Both the position numbers and the translations under genes were made by a program. Positions 1-10,199 of a stretch of 64,000 bases of DNA are shown one piece after another. The notes under the pieces were generated by a model, which worked only from the letters and a program-made list of their open reading frames with translations, had not been told where the DNA came from and ran no database searches. The first letter of the stretch is position 1; each line of letters begins with the position of its first letter. The stretch covers positions 135,759-199,758 of the forward strand of contig JBBFLD010000007.1 of the NCBI GenBank assembly GCA_037481715.1. Reading direction: 5' to 3'. This DNA is from Rosettibacter sp037481715 (lineage in GTDB: Bacteria; Bacteroidota; Ignavibacteria; Ignavibacteriales; Melioribacteraceae).

Positions 1-1646
1 GCACCTGATGTAGGTTTACCATCATTTTCTCCAGGGTCGCCTGTATCTGGAACTCCATCTAAACCAACATCATCTCTTAAAGGATTCCAATCATAATCAT
101 TATCAATTCCATCATCACGAGCTTCGTCAATTAATACATCAATTCCATCATCAATGCCTTCATCAATTGCACCATCATTATTATTGTCAATTCCATCTGC
201 ATATTTCATTCCTAAAGTAGATTGAACAACATTGTATAAAATAATTTTATCATTTACTCTGTATCTGTAGAATGGTGCATCTTGTGCAGCTTTATTAATC
301 ATATCCTGGGTTATAACTGGACTTCCATCTTCACCATCGCCGTCATTATCAATACCATCTTTAAATGGTAAATCAAGTTTATCCGATGTAACCATAATTA
401 AATGAATCTGACCTTTTTGAAAATCATCAAGTGGAGGCCAGATATGCCATTTATTATTTGAAGCTGTATTAACCATATCCTGAGTTACAACAGGACTATT
501 TCTTTCTACTTTAAATCTTGGATGTTTTGCAATCCATGCAGGGTCAGCAGGTTGAGCAATTCCATCTGCATAAGTAACGCCTCTTTGAACTCCAAAAGGA
601 ATATGAGTTTGATTTTCGTCGATAAGACCATTTCCATTATCATCAATTAAATTATCAGGAATTTCTCCTTCTATCATTTCTGCAGAAATAAAATTATTTA
701 ACTCGGGGCTGTCTCCATCATTATCGATTCTGTCAACTGCATTGCCTGGAGTTTCAAGGAAAGCAACAGCAACAATACCAACTGGGTCAGAACCAAATTG
801 AGGAGCTTTGTGGTCATAATCTCTTGACCATGCAATATCTTCAAGGAGGTCGAATTCAGAAATATCATCTTGGGAATCTCCATCACCGCCAACGAAATCT
901 GCATACCAGACAGTAACACCAACTTTTTTAATATCTTTTGTTCCATCATTTTTAACATAATGAAGTAAATAGAGGGCATCTTCAACAAGAACTTGAGACC
1001 ATGCAAGTGCTCTCACATCAAGAAGAATTCCTAAACCTTTTCTTGTTAAATCAGTAGTATCAGGGAAATAATTTACATATCTATCATACTTATCATCAGA
1101 GGCACGATAGAACATTTCCTGGTCTGCATTAAAAATATTTTTCCCGAAGTAACCATTCCATGAACCTTTCCAACCTGGGTCAATTGGGTCGTTCATTCTG
1201 TCGGGCCAGAAAGCAGGCCAGGTTTCTTCGTCTACGCTTGTTGCAATTTCATTTTTTCTTTCATTGAAATATCCAGGCACAGGTTCAAAATTCCAGGTTT
1301 TTCCTTCTGGAGAACGGCGGAAGTTAAATACATCAATTATTCTTTGTGTGGCTCCTGTATTATCTACAACTTCTCCACCTACAAAAACGCCAAGCATAGC
1401 TAAGTAAACATGCCCTGTATTTTTAGGCCACTCATAAGGTGTTTGAACAGAAATTGGATATTGACCACCTTCTCTTCCTGTCATACCAAAATTAAAAACT
1501 GTAGTTCTAATTCTATTACCTTCCATCTGACCTTTGGTTCTTTTGGTTGGGTCTCCTCGCTCTTTGCCAGGAGTATATTGAGCATAAAGATTTGCTGTCA
1601 TTAATAATGAAATTAGAATGCAAACAATTTTAAAAATCTTATTCAT
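1..1646 (-). CDS. Secreted protein with Asp/Gly-rich repeats (3' end outside window)
   Basis: The reading frame is open from the ATG at 1646 to the left edge, so the C-terminus is missing. AGGAG at about 1654-1659 is a good ribosome site. The N-terminus (MNKIFKIVCILISLLMTANL, then YAQ) is a typical signal peptide. The downstream half has recurring DGIDNDGDG/IDDNGNGLIDE-type segments (for example near 720-740, 620-650 and 330-360), which resemble calcium-binding DxDxDG loops. I do not recognise the family. It lies 22 bp after the TonB-dependent receptor gene on the same strand, so it is probably co-transcribed and may be an extracellular or surface partner of the receptor. That role is inference. 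No SusD-type features were seen in the visible part. Confidence 0.8.
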   Translation of the reverse strand, partial: MNKIFKIVCILISLLMTANLYAQYTPGKERGDPTKRTKGQMEGNRIRTTVFNFGMTGREGGQYPISVQTPYEWPKNTGHVYLAMLGVFVGGEVVDNTGATQRIIDVFNFRRSPEGKTWNFEPVPGYFNERKNEIATSVDEETWPAFWPDRMNDPIDPGWKGSWNGYFGKNIFNADQEMFYRASDDKYDRYVNYFPDTTDLTRKGLGILLDVRALAWSQVLVEDALYLLHYVKNDGTKDIKKVGVTVWYADFVGGDGDSQDDISEFDLLEDIAWSRDYDHKAPQFGSDPVGIVAVAFLETPGNAVDRIDNDGDSPELNNFISAEMIEGEIPDNLIDDNGNGLIDENQTHIPFGVQRGVTYADGIAQPADPAWIAKHPRFKVERNSPVVTQDMVNTASNNKWHIWPPLDDFQKGQIHLIMVTSDKLDLPFKDGIDNDGDGEDGSPVITQDMINKAAQDAPFYRYRVNDKIILYNVVQSTLGMKYADGIDNNNDGAIDEGIDDGIDVLIDEARDDGIDNDYDWNPLRDDVGLDGVPDTGDPGENDGKPTSG

Positions 1647-1667
1647 AACAATTCTCCTACTTCCTTT

Positions 1668-4346
1668 TTAGAATGATAATTCAATTCCAAATTGAACTAA
1701 TCTTGGTTCGCCATAATTAGTTGGATATCTTAAATATTCTTCTACTGTATTTGGTCTATGCGGGTCGTAGCCAATATTTCTTCCTTCGGTTGTGTAGTCT
1801 GCTTTTCCTGTATCACCATAAACATTGACTACAACTTTTGTATCAAACAAATTAAATACATTTAGAAAAGCTGTCATATCAAACACAGAAATTTTGAATG
1901 TTTTATGAAGTCTTAAATCAAAAACATATTGATTTGGTCTTCTTCTGCTGTTTCGTTGTAAGCCTGAAGTAATTCCTCTATCGGCAGTGTATTGAGTAAT
2001 TGAAGGAGTGTAGGGAAGTCCTGTTCCATATCTGCTTATAAAAGAAATTCCCCAGTCAACATCGCCAACAAAGAGTGAAAAGTTTAACAAATGTCTTTGG
2101 TCCCAATCAAGTGGAATTAAATATAATGTTGGTTCGTTATTACCAAGTTGTGCATAAAATTCATCTTCTGGATTTGAATTGCTTCCTTCTGCTACTTGAT
2201 AAGTATAATTCAAGTCAATCGAATAATGATTGCTGAATCTTTTGTTTACATTCAGAGTTATTCCTTTCACATTGGAATAATCTTTATTGATGTATGTCGA
2301 ATAACTTACAAGATTGCGTGTCATGATTAAAGGACCGGCTGTAATCCAATTTCGAATATCTCTGTAGAAAGTTGTAAGGTCAACTGTGAAATTTTCAAAT
2401 AGTTCTTGACGAAAACCAATTTCATACATTGTTGTGCTTTGTGGTTTTAAATCTGGATTTCCATAAGGTCCATAACTGCTGCCTGTATTGGGAACATAAT
2501 AAGGACCAAGATTAAACAGATATTGAAAAGTTGGAATCTGCAAAAATTGTCCATAAGAAAAATGAAGAACTCCCTTATCACTTATTGGATATGCGATTCC
2601 AAATCTTGGACCTATAGCCCACTTAGGAGATGCATTTTTGTAGAAATAAGGTTCTCGTTCCTGTAAACTCAAATTTGCAAGTTCCGACCTTAAAGGCAAA
2701 TTTATGTTGGGGTCAGTTGGGTCAACTAAAACTTTTCCTTTCGAATCAAAGTAGTCGAGTCTCAAACCAATATTAATAATTACACTTTCATACTCAATTT
2801 TATCTTGAATGTAAGCAGAAAACTCAACTGGTGAATTTGAATATTTCGTTCTGTTAGGTGTATTTTCTTCTGGAATTGAAGGAACAAATGGTTCTACAGG
2901 AATACCATTTACTCTTAATGGTTCAAGATTATAATCGTCAACTTTTAGTTTGTGCCATCTTCCTTCTACTCCAAATTTAATCATGTGTTTATCTGTTATT
3001 TGACTTGTAAAATCAAGTTTACCAATTAATGAATTAGTAGTTCTGAAATATCTATGAAGATTTGTTCCTTTTGATGCAAAGGCATATCCAACAGTTCTTA
3101 ATGAATCAGGGTGTAAATATCTTGGGTCATAAGGGTCATCATAAAGTTTTTCATTAAAGTCTCTGAAAAAATTTGATACTTTCAAAACATAAAAAGACTT
3201 GCTTGAAAGAGTATGAGTAAGCGTAAAAGTAGCATTGTAACTTTTATTAAATTTTTTAACATCGCCATCCGGATTTAATTTAAAGAAGTGATTATAATCT
3301 TTATAATTATTTGTCGAATACAACAATTCGGCATTCATTTTAATTGAAGAAGAAGGGAAGAAACTCAAGTTCAGCTGACCAAGCAATCTTTTGCTGTAAT
3401 TCATCGGAACTAATTTTCCATCTCCCTGCGAACCATCTGGATTAAATTTTCTAATTCCATACAAATAGCCATCATCATAAGTATAACGCAAATTCGAGAA
3501 GAAAGTTAATTTATCATTAGTCAATGGAATAGGACCGCTTAAACTTCCCTGCAGGTTATAATTTGTAAAAGGATTAAACTTATCAATTCCTGTAAAGTAT
3601 TCTGTAAAGTTGGAAAGATAATCGCTGCTGTATAGTTTAATATTTCCATCAAATTTTCTTCCGCCTTCTTTAGTTACAACATTAACAATTCCAGAAAGTG
3701 CCTGTCCATATTCTGCATTAAATGTTCCACTAATTACCTGAAGTTCTTGAATACTGCTGTTATCGATATCAATACCACGGCTGTTATCAAATGCATCTGT
3801 AATTGAAACACCATTAACCCAGTAAGCAATTTCTGTTGTTCTTCCACCTCTAATATGAAATTCTCCTCCAGCTCCTTTAGTTACACCTGCCTGCAATTGC
3901 AGAACATCGTTTAATTCTACTACAGGCAAATTATTTATTTCATCAGCGGTTACTTTTGCCTGACTTGATGTTACATCTTTTTGAATGCCATAAACATTAG
4001 CTCTTACAACAACTTCTTCCAAGGCAATTGTTGATTCTTCCATTTCAACATTTTGAACTGTGGTTAAATCAATTGATATGACAACATTGCTTACAACAAC
4101 AGGTTTGTAACCTACAAATTGATATTTAACATTGTATCGCCCGGGAGGGATATTCAAGATGATATAATTCCCCTCGATATCGGTACTGCCTCCTAAATTT
4201 GTTCCTTCGATTGTAATGTTAACAAGCGGTAATGGCTCCCTCGATTTTTTATCTATAACTTTTCCTACAAGTTTACCAGTTGTACCGCCGTAAATTACAA
4301 TAGAAGCAAAAAACAAAAACATAAAAATCGTAATTACTTTCTTCAT
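1668..4346 (-). CDS. TonB-dependent outer-membrane receptor with carboxypeptidase-regulatory-like domain
   Basis: The protein has 892 residues. A signal peptide is followed by a CarboxypepD_reg-like beta-sandwich at about residues 22-105 (GKLVGKVIDKKSREPLPLVN, later GYKPVVV). A plug domain spans about 130-235 (ELNDVLQLQAGV, FHIRGGR, GIVNVVTKEGG). The rest is a beta-barrel rich in aromatic strand ends that finishes with LVQFGIELSF, typical of a terminal barrel strand. The family imports large ligands across the outer membrane using TonB energy. It sits in a run of glycosidase genes, so an oligosaccharide ligand is the likely substrate (inference). There is no SusD gene in the visible locus. 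It starts 12 bp after the foldase gene, which suggests a shared transcript. Confidence 0.93.
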   Translation of the reverse strand: MKKVITIFMFLFFASIVIYGGTTGKLVGKVIDKKSREPLPLVNITIEGTNLGGSTDIEGNYIILNIPPGRYNVKYQFVGYKPVVVSNVVISIDLTTVQNVEMEESTIALEEVVVRANVYGIQKDVTSSQAKVTADEINNLPVVELNDVLQLQAGVTKGAGGEFHIRGGRTTEIAYWVNGVSITDAFDNSRGIDIDNSSIQELQVISGTFNAEYGQALSGIVNVVTKEGGRKFDGNIKLYSSDYLSNFTEYFTGIDKFNPFTNYNLQGSLSGPIPLTNDKLTFFSNLRYTYDDGYLYGIRKFNPDGSQGDGKLVPMNYSKRLLGQLNLSFFPSSSIKMNAELLYSTNNYKDYNHFFKLNPDGDVKKFNKSYNATFTLTHTLSSKSFYVLKVSNFFRDFNEKLYDDPYDPRYLHPDSLRTVGYAFASKGTNLHRYFRTTNSLIGKLDFTSQITDKHMIKFGVEGRWHKLKVDDYNLEPLRVNGIPVEPFVPSIPEENTPNRTKYSNSPVEFSAYIQDKIEYESVIINIGLRLDYFDSKGKVLVDPTDPNINLPLRSELANLSLQEREPYFYKNASPKWAIGPRFGIAYPISDKGVLHFSYGQFLQIPTFQYLFNLGPYYVPNTGSSYGPYGNPDLKPQSTTMYEIGFRQELFENFTVDLTTFYRDIRNWITAGPLIMTRNLVSYSTYINKDYSNVKGITLNVNKRFSNHYSIDLNYTYQVAEGSNSNPEDEFYAQLGNNEPTLYLIPLDWDQRHLLNFSLFVGDVDWGISFISRYGTGLPYTPSITQYTADRGITSGLQRNSRRRPNQYVFDLRLHKTFKISVFDMTAFLNVFNLFDTKVVVNVYGDTGKADYTTEGRNIGYDPHRPNTVEEYLRYPTNYGEPRLVQFGIELSF

Positions 4347-4358
4347 ATAATCTCCTGC

Positions 4359-6002
4359 TCAATTTATTTGAATGTTACTTAATTTTTTTTCGTCAAAAGA
4401 GATTTTTACTTTTTGTGAAAGTTTATCGATGTACGACTGCATAATTAATTTTGATTTTTCTTTTTTCAAAAGACGATGAGCAATCTCATAAACGTCTTTG
4501 AAATTTTTCAAACTCCCTTCTTTTTTTCCCAACACTTTAAATATCACATAATAATTTTCAATTCTTACAGGACCATAAACTTTTCCTATTTCAGATTTTT
4601 GAAGATAGCCGCCAAGCATTCCAAATTGTGATAAGCTTGATAGTTCAATAATTCCATTATTTTCTGCAGTTATTTTTCTTAAAGAATTCTTCTTTGCTAT
4701 TGAACCAAAATCTTCGCCTTGATTTATTAATGTCAAAAGACTATCTGCTGTTCTTTTGTTCGACACAATAATTTCTTGAATTTTGAATTCAGGCTCTGTT
4801 TGAAAGTATATTGGATTATTTTTATAAAAATCATAAACAGCACTATCAGAAAACTGATAACTATTGTGAATTTCCTCTCGCTTATATTTTAGAAAAATAT
4901 TTTTGTTATACTTATTAATTACTTCCTTCACTTCTGAATCTTTATCATAATTTTTTTCTTCAGCAATTTTGAGCAGTAAATCTTGAGTAACAATTCCTTT
5001 AACTGCTGCACTCAATAATTCCAAAGAATTAATTTTTTGAAGATGAAACCGCGGTATCTCATTAATTCGTTTTTCAAGTTCGTTTACGGTATAACTTTTG
5101 TTTTCATACTTAGCACAAATTTTATTTCCTGCTGTTTTTTCAATATTAACATTCCTCATCAACGCAGCAAAAAGATTTTTAAGATTTTCTTCATCAATAA
5201 AAATTTTTTTCATGTCAACAACTTTATTAAGATACTCCAATTCTGCATTTCTTTTCTTTCTAAGCTTAACAACTCTTTGCATGTGAGATTTTTTCTTTTG
5301 AAATTCCCATTCAGTAATAATTGGATGAGTTACTTTATCTTCAACTTTTATTATGCTGTAGCCATATTTAGTTTTTACTGGTTTAGAAATATCTCCGACA
5401 TTCAAGCTGTAAGCAGCATCTTCGAACGCAGGATCCATGTCTCCCCAACTGAAGTAACCAAGATAACCTCCATTATTAGCAAGTGTTGAGTCTGTAAAAA
5501 TTTGCTTTGCCAGCGAATCAAAACTTACACCTTCCATAACAAGTTTATACAAACTATCTGCTTCTTCTTCTGTGAATGCAAATAAATGTCGTGCAGCAAC
5601 TTTTTGATTTGTTTTTAAAAATGCATCTCTCAATTCTTCATCTGTTGCTGTAATTTTTGCATAGACTTCTCTGTCCTTCAAGAAAGCAAGTATAGTTTGT
5701 TTTCTTGCCCATTCTAATTCTTTCAAATATTCCGGGTTATTAAAAATATTTTTGTTGTCGTCGTAATAATAAAGCAATAATTCATTAATCATGTTTTGAA
5801 GTATTGAACGACGCGTAATTATGTTATCTTTTATTCCAGAGGCAAGAAGATATTCTTCGTATCGGGATTTAAATTCATTCACAAAAATTTTGTGATTGCC
5901 TACAGTTGCTAGAATATCATCGTCATTTAATTTGAATGCCGATATTAAAAGCAATAAAACTGCAAGCAATAAGTATTTATATTTTTTCAAACTTATAAGC
6001 AT
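4359..6002 (-). CDS. Periplasmic peptidyl-prolyl isomerase, SurA/PpiC (parvulin) type
   Basis: The protein has 547 residues with a hydrophobic N-terminal segment (LLLAVLLLLISAF), so it is probably exported. The first half resembles SurA: an N-terminal helical chaperone region, then a parvulin domain at about 130-230 with VAARHLFAF, GYLGYFSWGDM, VGDISKPVKTKYGYSIIKV. A second, more diverged parvulin-like segment is at about 400-495 (FKIQEIIVS, SEIGKVYGPVRIENYYVIFK). The family assists outer-membrane protein folding. It sits directly between the GH13 and TonB-receptor genes with gaps of 5 and 12 bp. A plausible inference is that it folds this receptor or the secreted enzymes of the same operon. 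No clear Shine-Dalgarno precedes the ATG, so coupling to the upstream stop is likely. Confidence 0.85.
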   Translation of the reverse strand: MLISLKKYKYLLLAVLLLLISAFKLNDDDILATVGNHKIFVNEFKSRYEEYLLASGIKDNIITRRSILQNMINELLLYYYDDNKNIFNNPEYLKELEWARKQTILAFLKDREVYAKITATDEELRDAFLKTNQKVAARHLFAFTEEEADSLYKLVMEGVSFDSLAKQIFTDSTLANNGGYLGYFSWGDMDPAFEDAAYSLNVGDISKPVKTKYGYSIIKVEDKVTHPIITEWEFQKKKSHMQRVVKLRKKRNAELEYLNKVVDMKKIFIDEENLKNLFAALMRNVNIEKTAGNKICAKYENKSYTVNELEKRINEIPRFHLQKINSLELLSAAVKGIVTQDLLLKIAEEKNYDKDSEVKEVINKYNKNIFLKYKREEIHNSYQFSDSAVYDFYKNNPIYFQTEPEFKIQEIIVSNKRTADSLLTLINQGEDFGSIAKKNSLRKITAENNGIIELSSLSQFGMLGGYLQKSEIGKVYGPVRIENYYVIFKVLGKKEGSLKNFKDVYEIAHRLLKKEKSKLIMQSYIDKLSQKVKISFDEKKLSNIQIN

Positions 6003-6007
6003 ATAAT

Positions 6008-7810
6008 TTATTTTAATATGAGAATTTCATATGGCTTAAGTGAAATTCTCTTATTTGCAATAATTCTTCCTGTTAATAATTCGTTCCAGTTTTTCTTTGT
6101 TTTGTCAAAAGTATTTAATTCTATTTCTGTCTCGATAGAATCAATATTTGCAACAACAAGGATTTCGGATTTATCATATTCTCTTTTATAAACCAGTAAT
6201 TTTTTTTCTTTGATTGGTATAAAATGAATTTTTCCTAATGATAAAATTTTATTTTGATTTCTTAACAATGCTAATTTTTTATACCAGTTAAAAAGTGAAT
6301 CATCAAATGAAACATTATCAGAAATTCTTGATTTCCCAAATGGGTGCGATTTTTCTGCATCATATTTAAATTCTTTCCAGACCATAGGTTTGCGGCAATC
6401 CGGATCATCTCCGCCCCACATTCCAGCTTCATCTCCATAATAAATATGAGGAGCTCCAGGAAAAGTAAATTGAATTGCTACAGCTAATTTTTGTTTTCTG
6501 CGTTCTTCTTCGTTTGGTTTTCTAACATCAAACTCGGGATTTTGTGCAGGATTTCCATTGTGGTCATATAAATTATCTGGATTAACAATTAAAGATGCAA
6601 GTCTTTCTGTATCATGACTTCCAAGTAAATTCATCATCACATAAAAATTTTCTCCATATTGATTCATCATTGTTTTAATTGTATCAACAAATCCATCAAT
6701 TCCAGTAAAATATTTTTTTGAAAAGATTAGATTTTTGATTGCTCTTGTAAATCGATAATTCATTACTGCATCAAATTCTTTTTTAAGCCATGGAGCAGCA
6801 TTATACATTTCATCATTTCTCCAATTTTTCCACCAGACTTCGCCAACAAGATAAGCTTCGGGATTAATTTCTCGAACCCACTTTCTAAATTTTTGCCAGA
6901 ATTTATGGCTTACCATATCTGCAACATCTAATCTCCATCCATCAATTCCATCAGCAGGATTTCCATCATTATTTGGGTCCATCCATCTTTTCACAACAGC
7001 ATGAATATGATTTGCAGGAGCTTCAACTATTCCATTTTCATCTTCTCTTATTTCAGGCAAATCTTTAACGCCATACCATCCCTGATAATCAAACTCATTT
7101 TCTGGAGTTTCAGGGTTATCCCATTTTTTAATCACATACCAATCTTTATAAGGTGAATTTTGTTGATTCTTCAAAATATCTTGAAATGCCCAGAAAGTTG
7201 TTCCAGTATGATTAAACACACCGTCAATAATAATTTTAATATTTCTTGAATGTGCTTCTTCAATTAGTTTTAAGAAAAGTTTATCTGCCGAAGTCCACCA
7301 CCATGTTGATGGGTCAGCTGGATTTTCAGTTTGCCAGATTTTTCTATCACCTTCAGGGTCTGGTCCAAAATTGTTATCAACATGATGATACATCGATGCA
7401 TCATATTTGTGAAGTGATGGAGCTTCAAAAATTGGGTTGAGATAAATTGCAGTAACACCAAGTTCTTTAAGATAATCAAGCTTGTCTATTACTCCTTGAA
7501 GGTCGCCGCCATATCTTCTTAAACCAGCATTGCGATAGAAATCCATTCCTGTATTTTTTTCCCAAGATTGAAGTTCATACCAATCTGAAGTCCATGGATG
7601 AATTTGCCAGCCATCAGGAACGAAATAGGGCCATGAACCTTTCAAGTCTTCCGGCTTTGGGTCGTTGGATTTATCGCCATTAAAAAATCTTTCTGGAAAA
7701 ATTTGATACCACACGGCTTCTTTAGCCCACTGCGGCGGTTCAAAAAATTTTTCTTGAGAGATTAAGTAGTCATTCAAAAGAAAAATCAATATTAAAAATA
7801 TTTTTCTCAT
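6008..7810 (-). CDS. Secreted alpha-amylase-family enzyme (GH13, neopullulanase/cyclomaltodextrinase-like)
   Basis: The protein has 600 residues with an N-terminal signal-like segment (MRKIFLILIFLLNDYLISQ). The GH13 (beta/alpha)8 motifs are in order: DGVFNH at about 196-201; GWRLDVADM with nucleophile Asp295; LVGEVW with acid/base Glu324; LLGSHDT with Asp400. The family hydrolyses or transfers alpha-1,4/1,6-glucosidic bonds. The start of the domain (EAVWYQIFPERFFNGD) is typical of neopullulanase-like enzymes. A short beta-sandwich ends the protein. The gene is separated by 1 bp from GH31 and by 5 bp from the foldase gene, so all three are probably one operon. It likely acts on starch-like oligosaccharides in the periplasm or at the surface. 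The exact bond specificity cannot be read from sequence. Confidence 0.93.
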   Translation of the reverse strand: MRKIFLILIFLLNDYLISQEKFFEPPQWAKEAVWYQIFPERFFNGDKSNDPKPEDLKGSWPYFVPDGWQIHPWTSDWYELQSWEKNTGMDFYRNAGLRRYGGDLQGVIDKLDYLKELGVTAIYLNPIFEAPSLHKYDASMYHHVDNNFGPDPEGDRKIWQTENPADPSTWWWTSADKLFLKLIEEAHSRNIKIIIDGVFNHTGTTFWAFQDILKNQQNSPYKDWYVIKKWDNPETPENEFDYQGWYGVKDLPEIREDENGIVEAPANHIHAVVKRWMDPNNDGNPADGIDGWRLDVADMVSHKFWQKFRKWVREINPEAYLVGEVWWKNWRNDEMYNAAPWLKKEFDAVMNYRFTRAIKNLIFSKKYFTGIDGFVDTIKTMMNQYGENFYVMMNLLGSHDTERLASLIVNPDNLYDHNGNPAQNPEFDVRKPNEEERRKQKLAVAIQFTFPGAPHIYYGDEAGMWGGDDPDCRKPMVWKEFKYDAEKSHPFGKSRISDNVSFDDSLFNWYKKLALLRNQNKILSLGKIHFIPIKEKKLLVYKREYDKSEILVVANIDSIETEIELNTFDKTKKNWNELLTGRIIANKRISLKPYEILILK

Positions 7811-7811
7811 C

Positions 7812-10199
7812 TCAATAATTTAATTCGATGCTGTTCAAATGTGATTTTGTAATTATCTTTAATGAATTGTTTTCATAAATGAAATCTTTAATTTCATTTT
7901 TATTTACCAGAACTTTTCTGGGCTTTTCAACTCCAACGAATCTAAATGAATAACTTGTTACAGAACTTTGATAATCATTTTTGATTTTTTGAACATTCAA
8001 AGAAATTGATTTTTGATTTTGATTAATCGAAAATTTTGTCAATGAATAATTCCCTTTTTCATAATCAAAAGTTAATCCGTCATCTTCATAAAAAGTATAT
8101 TCCGAATATGCTGAAGGGAAAACTAAAAATTCGAGTGTGTCAATTTTTTCTTCACCAACATAATTCAAAACTTTTTGCATTGGAATTATTCCACCAGCTC
8201 TCAAGAAAATAGGAATTTGATTTATTGGTGTTTCTTTAATAATCCATTTACTGCCGTCAACAATTTTATTTTCATTAATGTCATACCATTTACCTTCAGG
8301 GAGATATAATTTTTTAAAGTTATCAAATGAATTTAGAACTGGTGCAACAAGCAAATTATCGCCTATCATAAATTGATATTGTGATTCATGACTGTAACAA
8401 TTCTCATCGTATTGATAATTAACAAACATTGCTCTCATTATAGGCAAACCGGTTTGAGCAGAGTTATAAAATTCATTATACCAGAAAGGAAGCATTTTAT
8501 ATCTTAATTGAATAGCTCTTTTAATATCAGGCTCAACAAAATCTCCAAAAGTATAAGGTTCACGAAAACGAGTATCAACAGAAGAGTGAGCTCTAAAAAA
8601 TGGAGTGAAAGCACCAAGCTGAAACCATCTGATTATCAATCTATCTGATGGTTCTCCAATGAAGCCGCCGACATCAGAACCAATGAATGGAACACCGCTT
8701 AATCCCATGTTGAGAGACATAGTGCATGCAAGATAAAGATGCTCGTCATTAGCAACATTATCTCCTGTCCAAACAGCAGCATATTTTTGTATTCCAGCAT
8801 AACCAGCGCGGGTAAGAATAAAATGTCTTTTGTTTGAATATTTTCTTAATCCTTCATAAGTAGCTTTAGCCATCGAAAGTCCATATACATTATGGATTTT
8901 TTTATGATTAGCCTTATGACCATTATCATCAAACATAACAATATCAGGAAAATGTTGTCCCCAAACTGCAGGTTCATTCATATCATTCCAGATTCCTTCA
9001 ACTCCTTGATTTATGAAATTGCCAACTTTTTGAGCCCACCAATTACGAGTTGCTTCTTTTGTAAAATCGGGGAAATAAGACCAGCTGGGCCATACTTCTC
9101 CTTCATAAAGTTTTCCATCTGGATATTTAGCAAACAAATCATTCTTTATACCCTCGCGAGCCATAAAATAATTTGTATCTGCTTTTACACCAGGGTCGAT
9201 AATTGTTACTACCTTGAAACCAATATTTTTCAAATCATTGAGCAATTGTTCTGGATTTGGGAATCGCTCTTTGTTCCATGTAAATACTCTGTATCCATCC
9301 ATGTAATGAATATCTAAATAAATTACATCGCATGGAATTTCTCTTTCTCGAAAAGTTGATGCAATAGTTCTAACAAGAGATTCAGGATAATAACTATATC
9401 TGCTTTGTTGAAAGCCCAAAGCCCAGAGCGGCGGAAGATTAATTTTTCCAGTCAATTTTGTGTAATCTGAAATCACTCTTTTAACTTCGGGTCCATAAAT
9501 AAAATAATAATCCATCTCGCCGCCTTCTGCACCAAACCAATAAAATCTGTTGTTGCTTGCTCCAAAATTAAAATATGATTTATATGAGTTATCGAAAAAA
9601 ATTCCGTATGCTTTGTAATTTCTTATTCCAATAAAAAATGGAATTGATTGATAAAGCTCATCTGACCTGCTTGAATAAGCAGGAAAATCTGTATTCCATA
9701 ATGTATATTGTTTCCCATTTCTTAAAAGACCATCAGATTTTTCTCCCAAGCCATAAAATTTTTCGTCATTAAAAAGTTTTTTGAAACATCTAACCTCGTC
9801 GTTATCAAATGCAACTCCAAAACTTTCTTCATCTGCATTAATCAAATTATTTTGTAAATCATAAATAGAAATTCTGCATGGATTCTTTTTTATTTTAACA
9901 ATAAGTTCTTTTGTTTTAATATTTATATCATTTTCATTTTCAGTTATGTCAAATTCTGATTTTTCTGGAACAGCGAAGTTTACTGCATACGAAGGAGCAG
10001 AAGAAAATTTTTCCTGATTAGTAAATCGAAATCTTAAAATGTTGTTATCAATAACGTAGAGATTAAACTTAGCATTGGATAATTCAAATTCAATTCTGTT
10101 AGAATATGTTTTGTAATTTTTTACATAACCTGCAAATTCGAATTCAGCAAATGCTATTGATATATTCAAGAAGAAAAAAAGTAAAATTATTTTTTTCAT
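7812..10199 (-). CDS. Alpha-glucosidase, glycoside hydrolase family 31
   Basis: The GH31 layout is clear: N-terminal beta-sandwich, then the catalytic barrel with PLWALGFQQSRYSYY, CDVIYLDIHYMDGY, the nucleophile motif GIWNDMNEP (Asp406 from the chosen start), and the acid/base region WTGDNVAND (Asp480). RWFQLGAFTPFFRAHS is also typical. A further ATG lies four codons upstream at 10211. I chose 10199 because GGGA lies just before it and MKKIILLFFFLNISIAFA then forms a clean signal peptide. The family releases glucose (or xylose) from non-reducing ends. With the GH13 enzyme 1 bp downstream, it would complete alpha-glucan breakdown. A 277-bp gap upstream may hold the operon promoter. Confidence 0.93.
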   Translation of the reverse strand: MKKIILLFFFLNISIAFAEFEFAGYVKNYKTYSNRIEFELSNAKFNLYVIDNNILRFRFTNQEKFSSAPSYAVNFAVPEKSEFDITENENDINIKTKELIVKIKKNPCRISIYDLQNNLINADEESFGVAFDNDEVRCFKKLFNDEKFYGLGEKSDGLLRNGKQYTLWNTDFPAYSSRSDELYQSIPFFIGIRNYKAYGIFFDNSYKSYFNFGASNNRFYWFGAEGGEMDYYFIYGPEVKRVISDYTKLTGKINLPPLWALGFQQSRYSYYPESLVRTIASTFREREIPCDVIYLDIHYMDGYRVFTWNKERFPNPEQLLNDLKNIGFKVVTIIDPGVKADTNYFMAREGIKNDLFAKYPDGKLYEGEVWPSWSYFPDFTKEATRNWWAQKVGNFINQGVEGIWNDMNEPAVWGQHFPDIVMFDDNGHKANHKKIHNVYGLSMAKATYEGLRKYSNKRHFILTRAGYAGIQKYAAVWTGDNVANDEHLYLACTMSLNMGLSGVPFIGSDVGGFIGEPSDRLIIRWFQLGAFTPFFRAHSSVDTRFREPYTFGDFVEPDIKRAIQLRYKMLPFWYNEFYNSAQTGLPIMRAMFVNYQYDENCYSHESQYQFMIGDNLLVAPVLNSFDNFKKLYLPEGKWYDINENKIVDGSKWIIKETPINQIPIFLRAGGIIPMQKVLNYVGEEKIDTLEFLVFPSAYSEYTFYEDDGLTFDYEKGNYSLTKFSINQNQKSISLNVQKIKNDYQSSVTSYSFRFVGVEKPRKVLVNKNEIKDFIYENNSLKIITKSHLNSIELNY

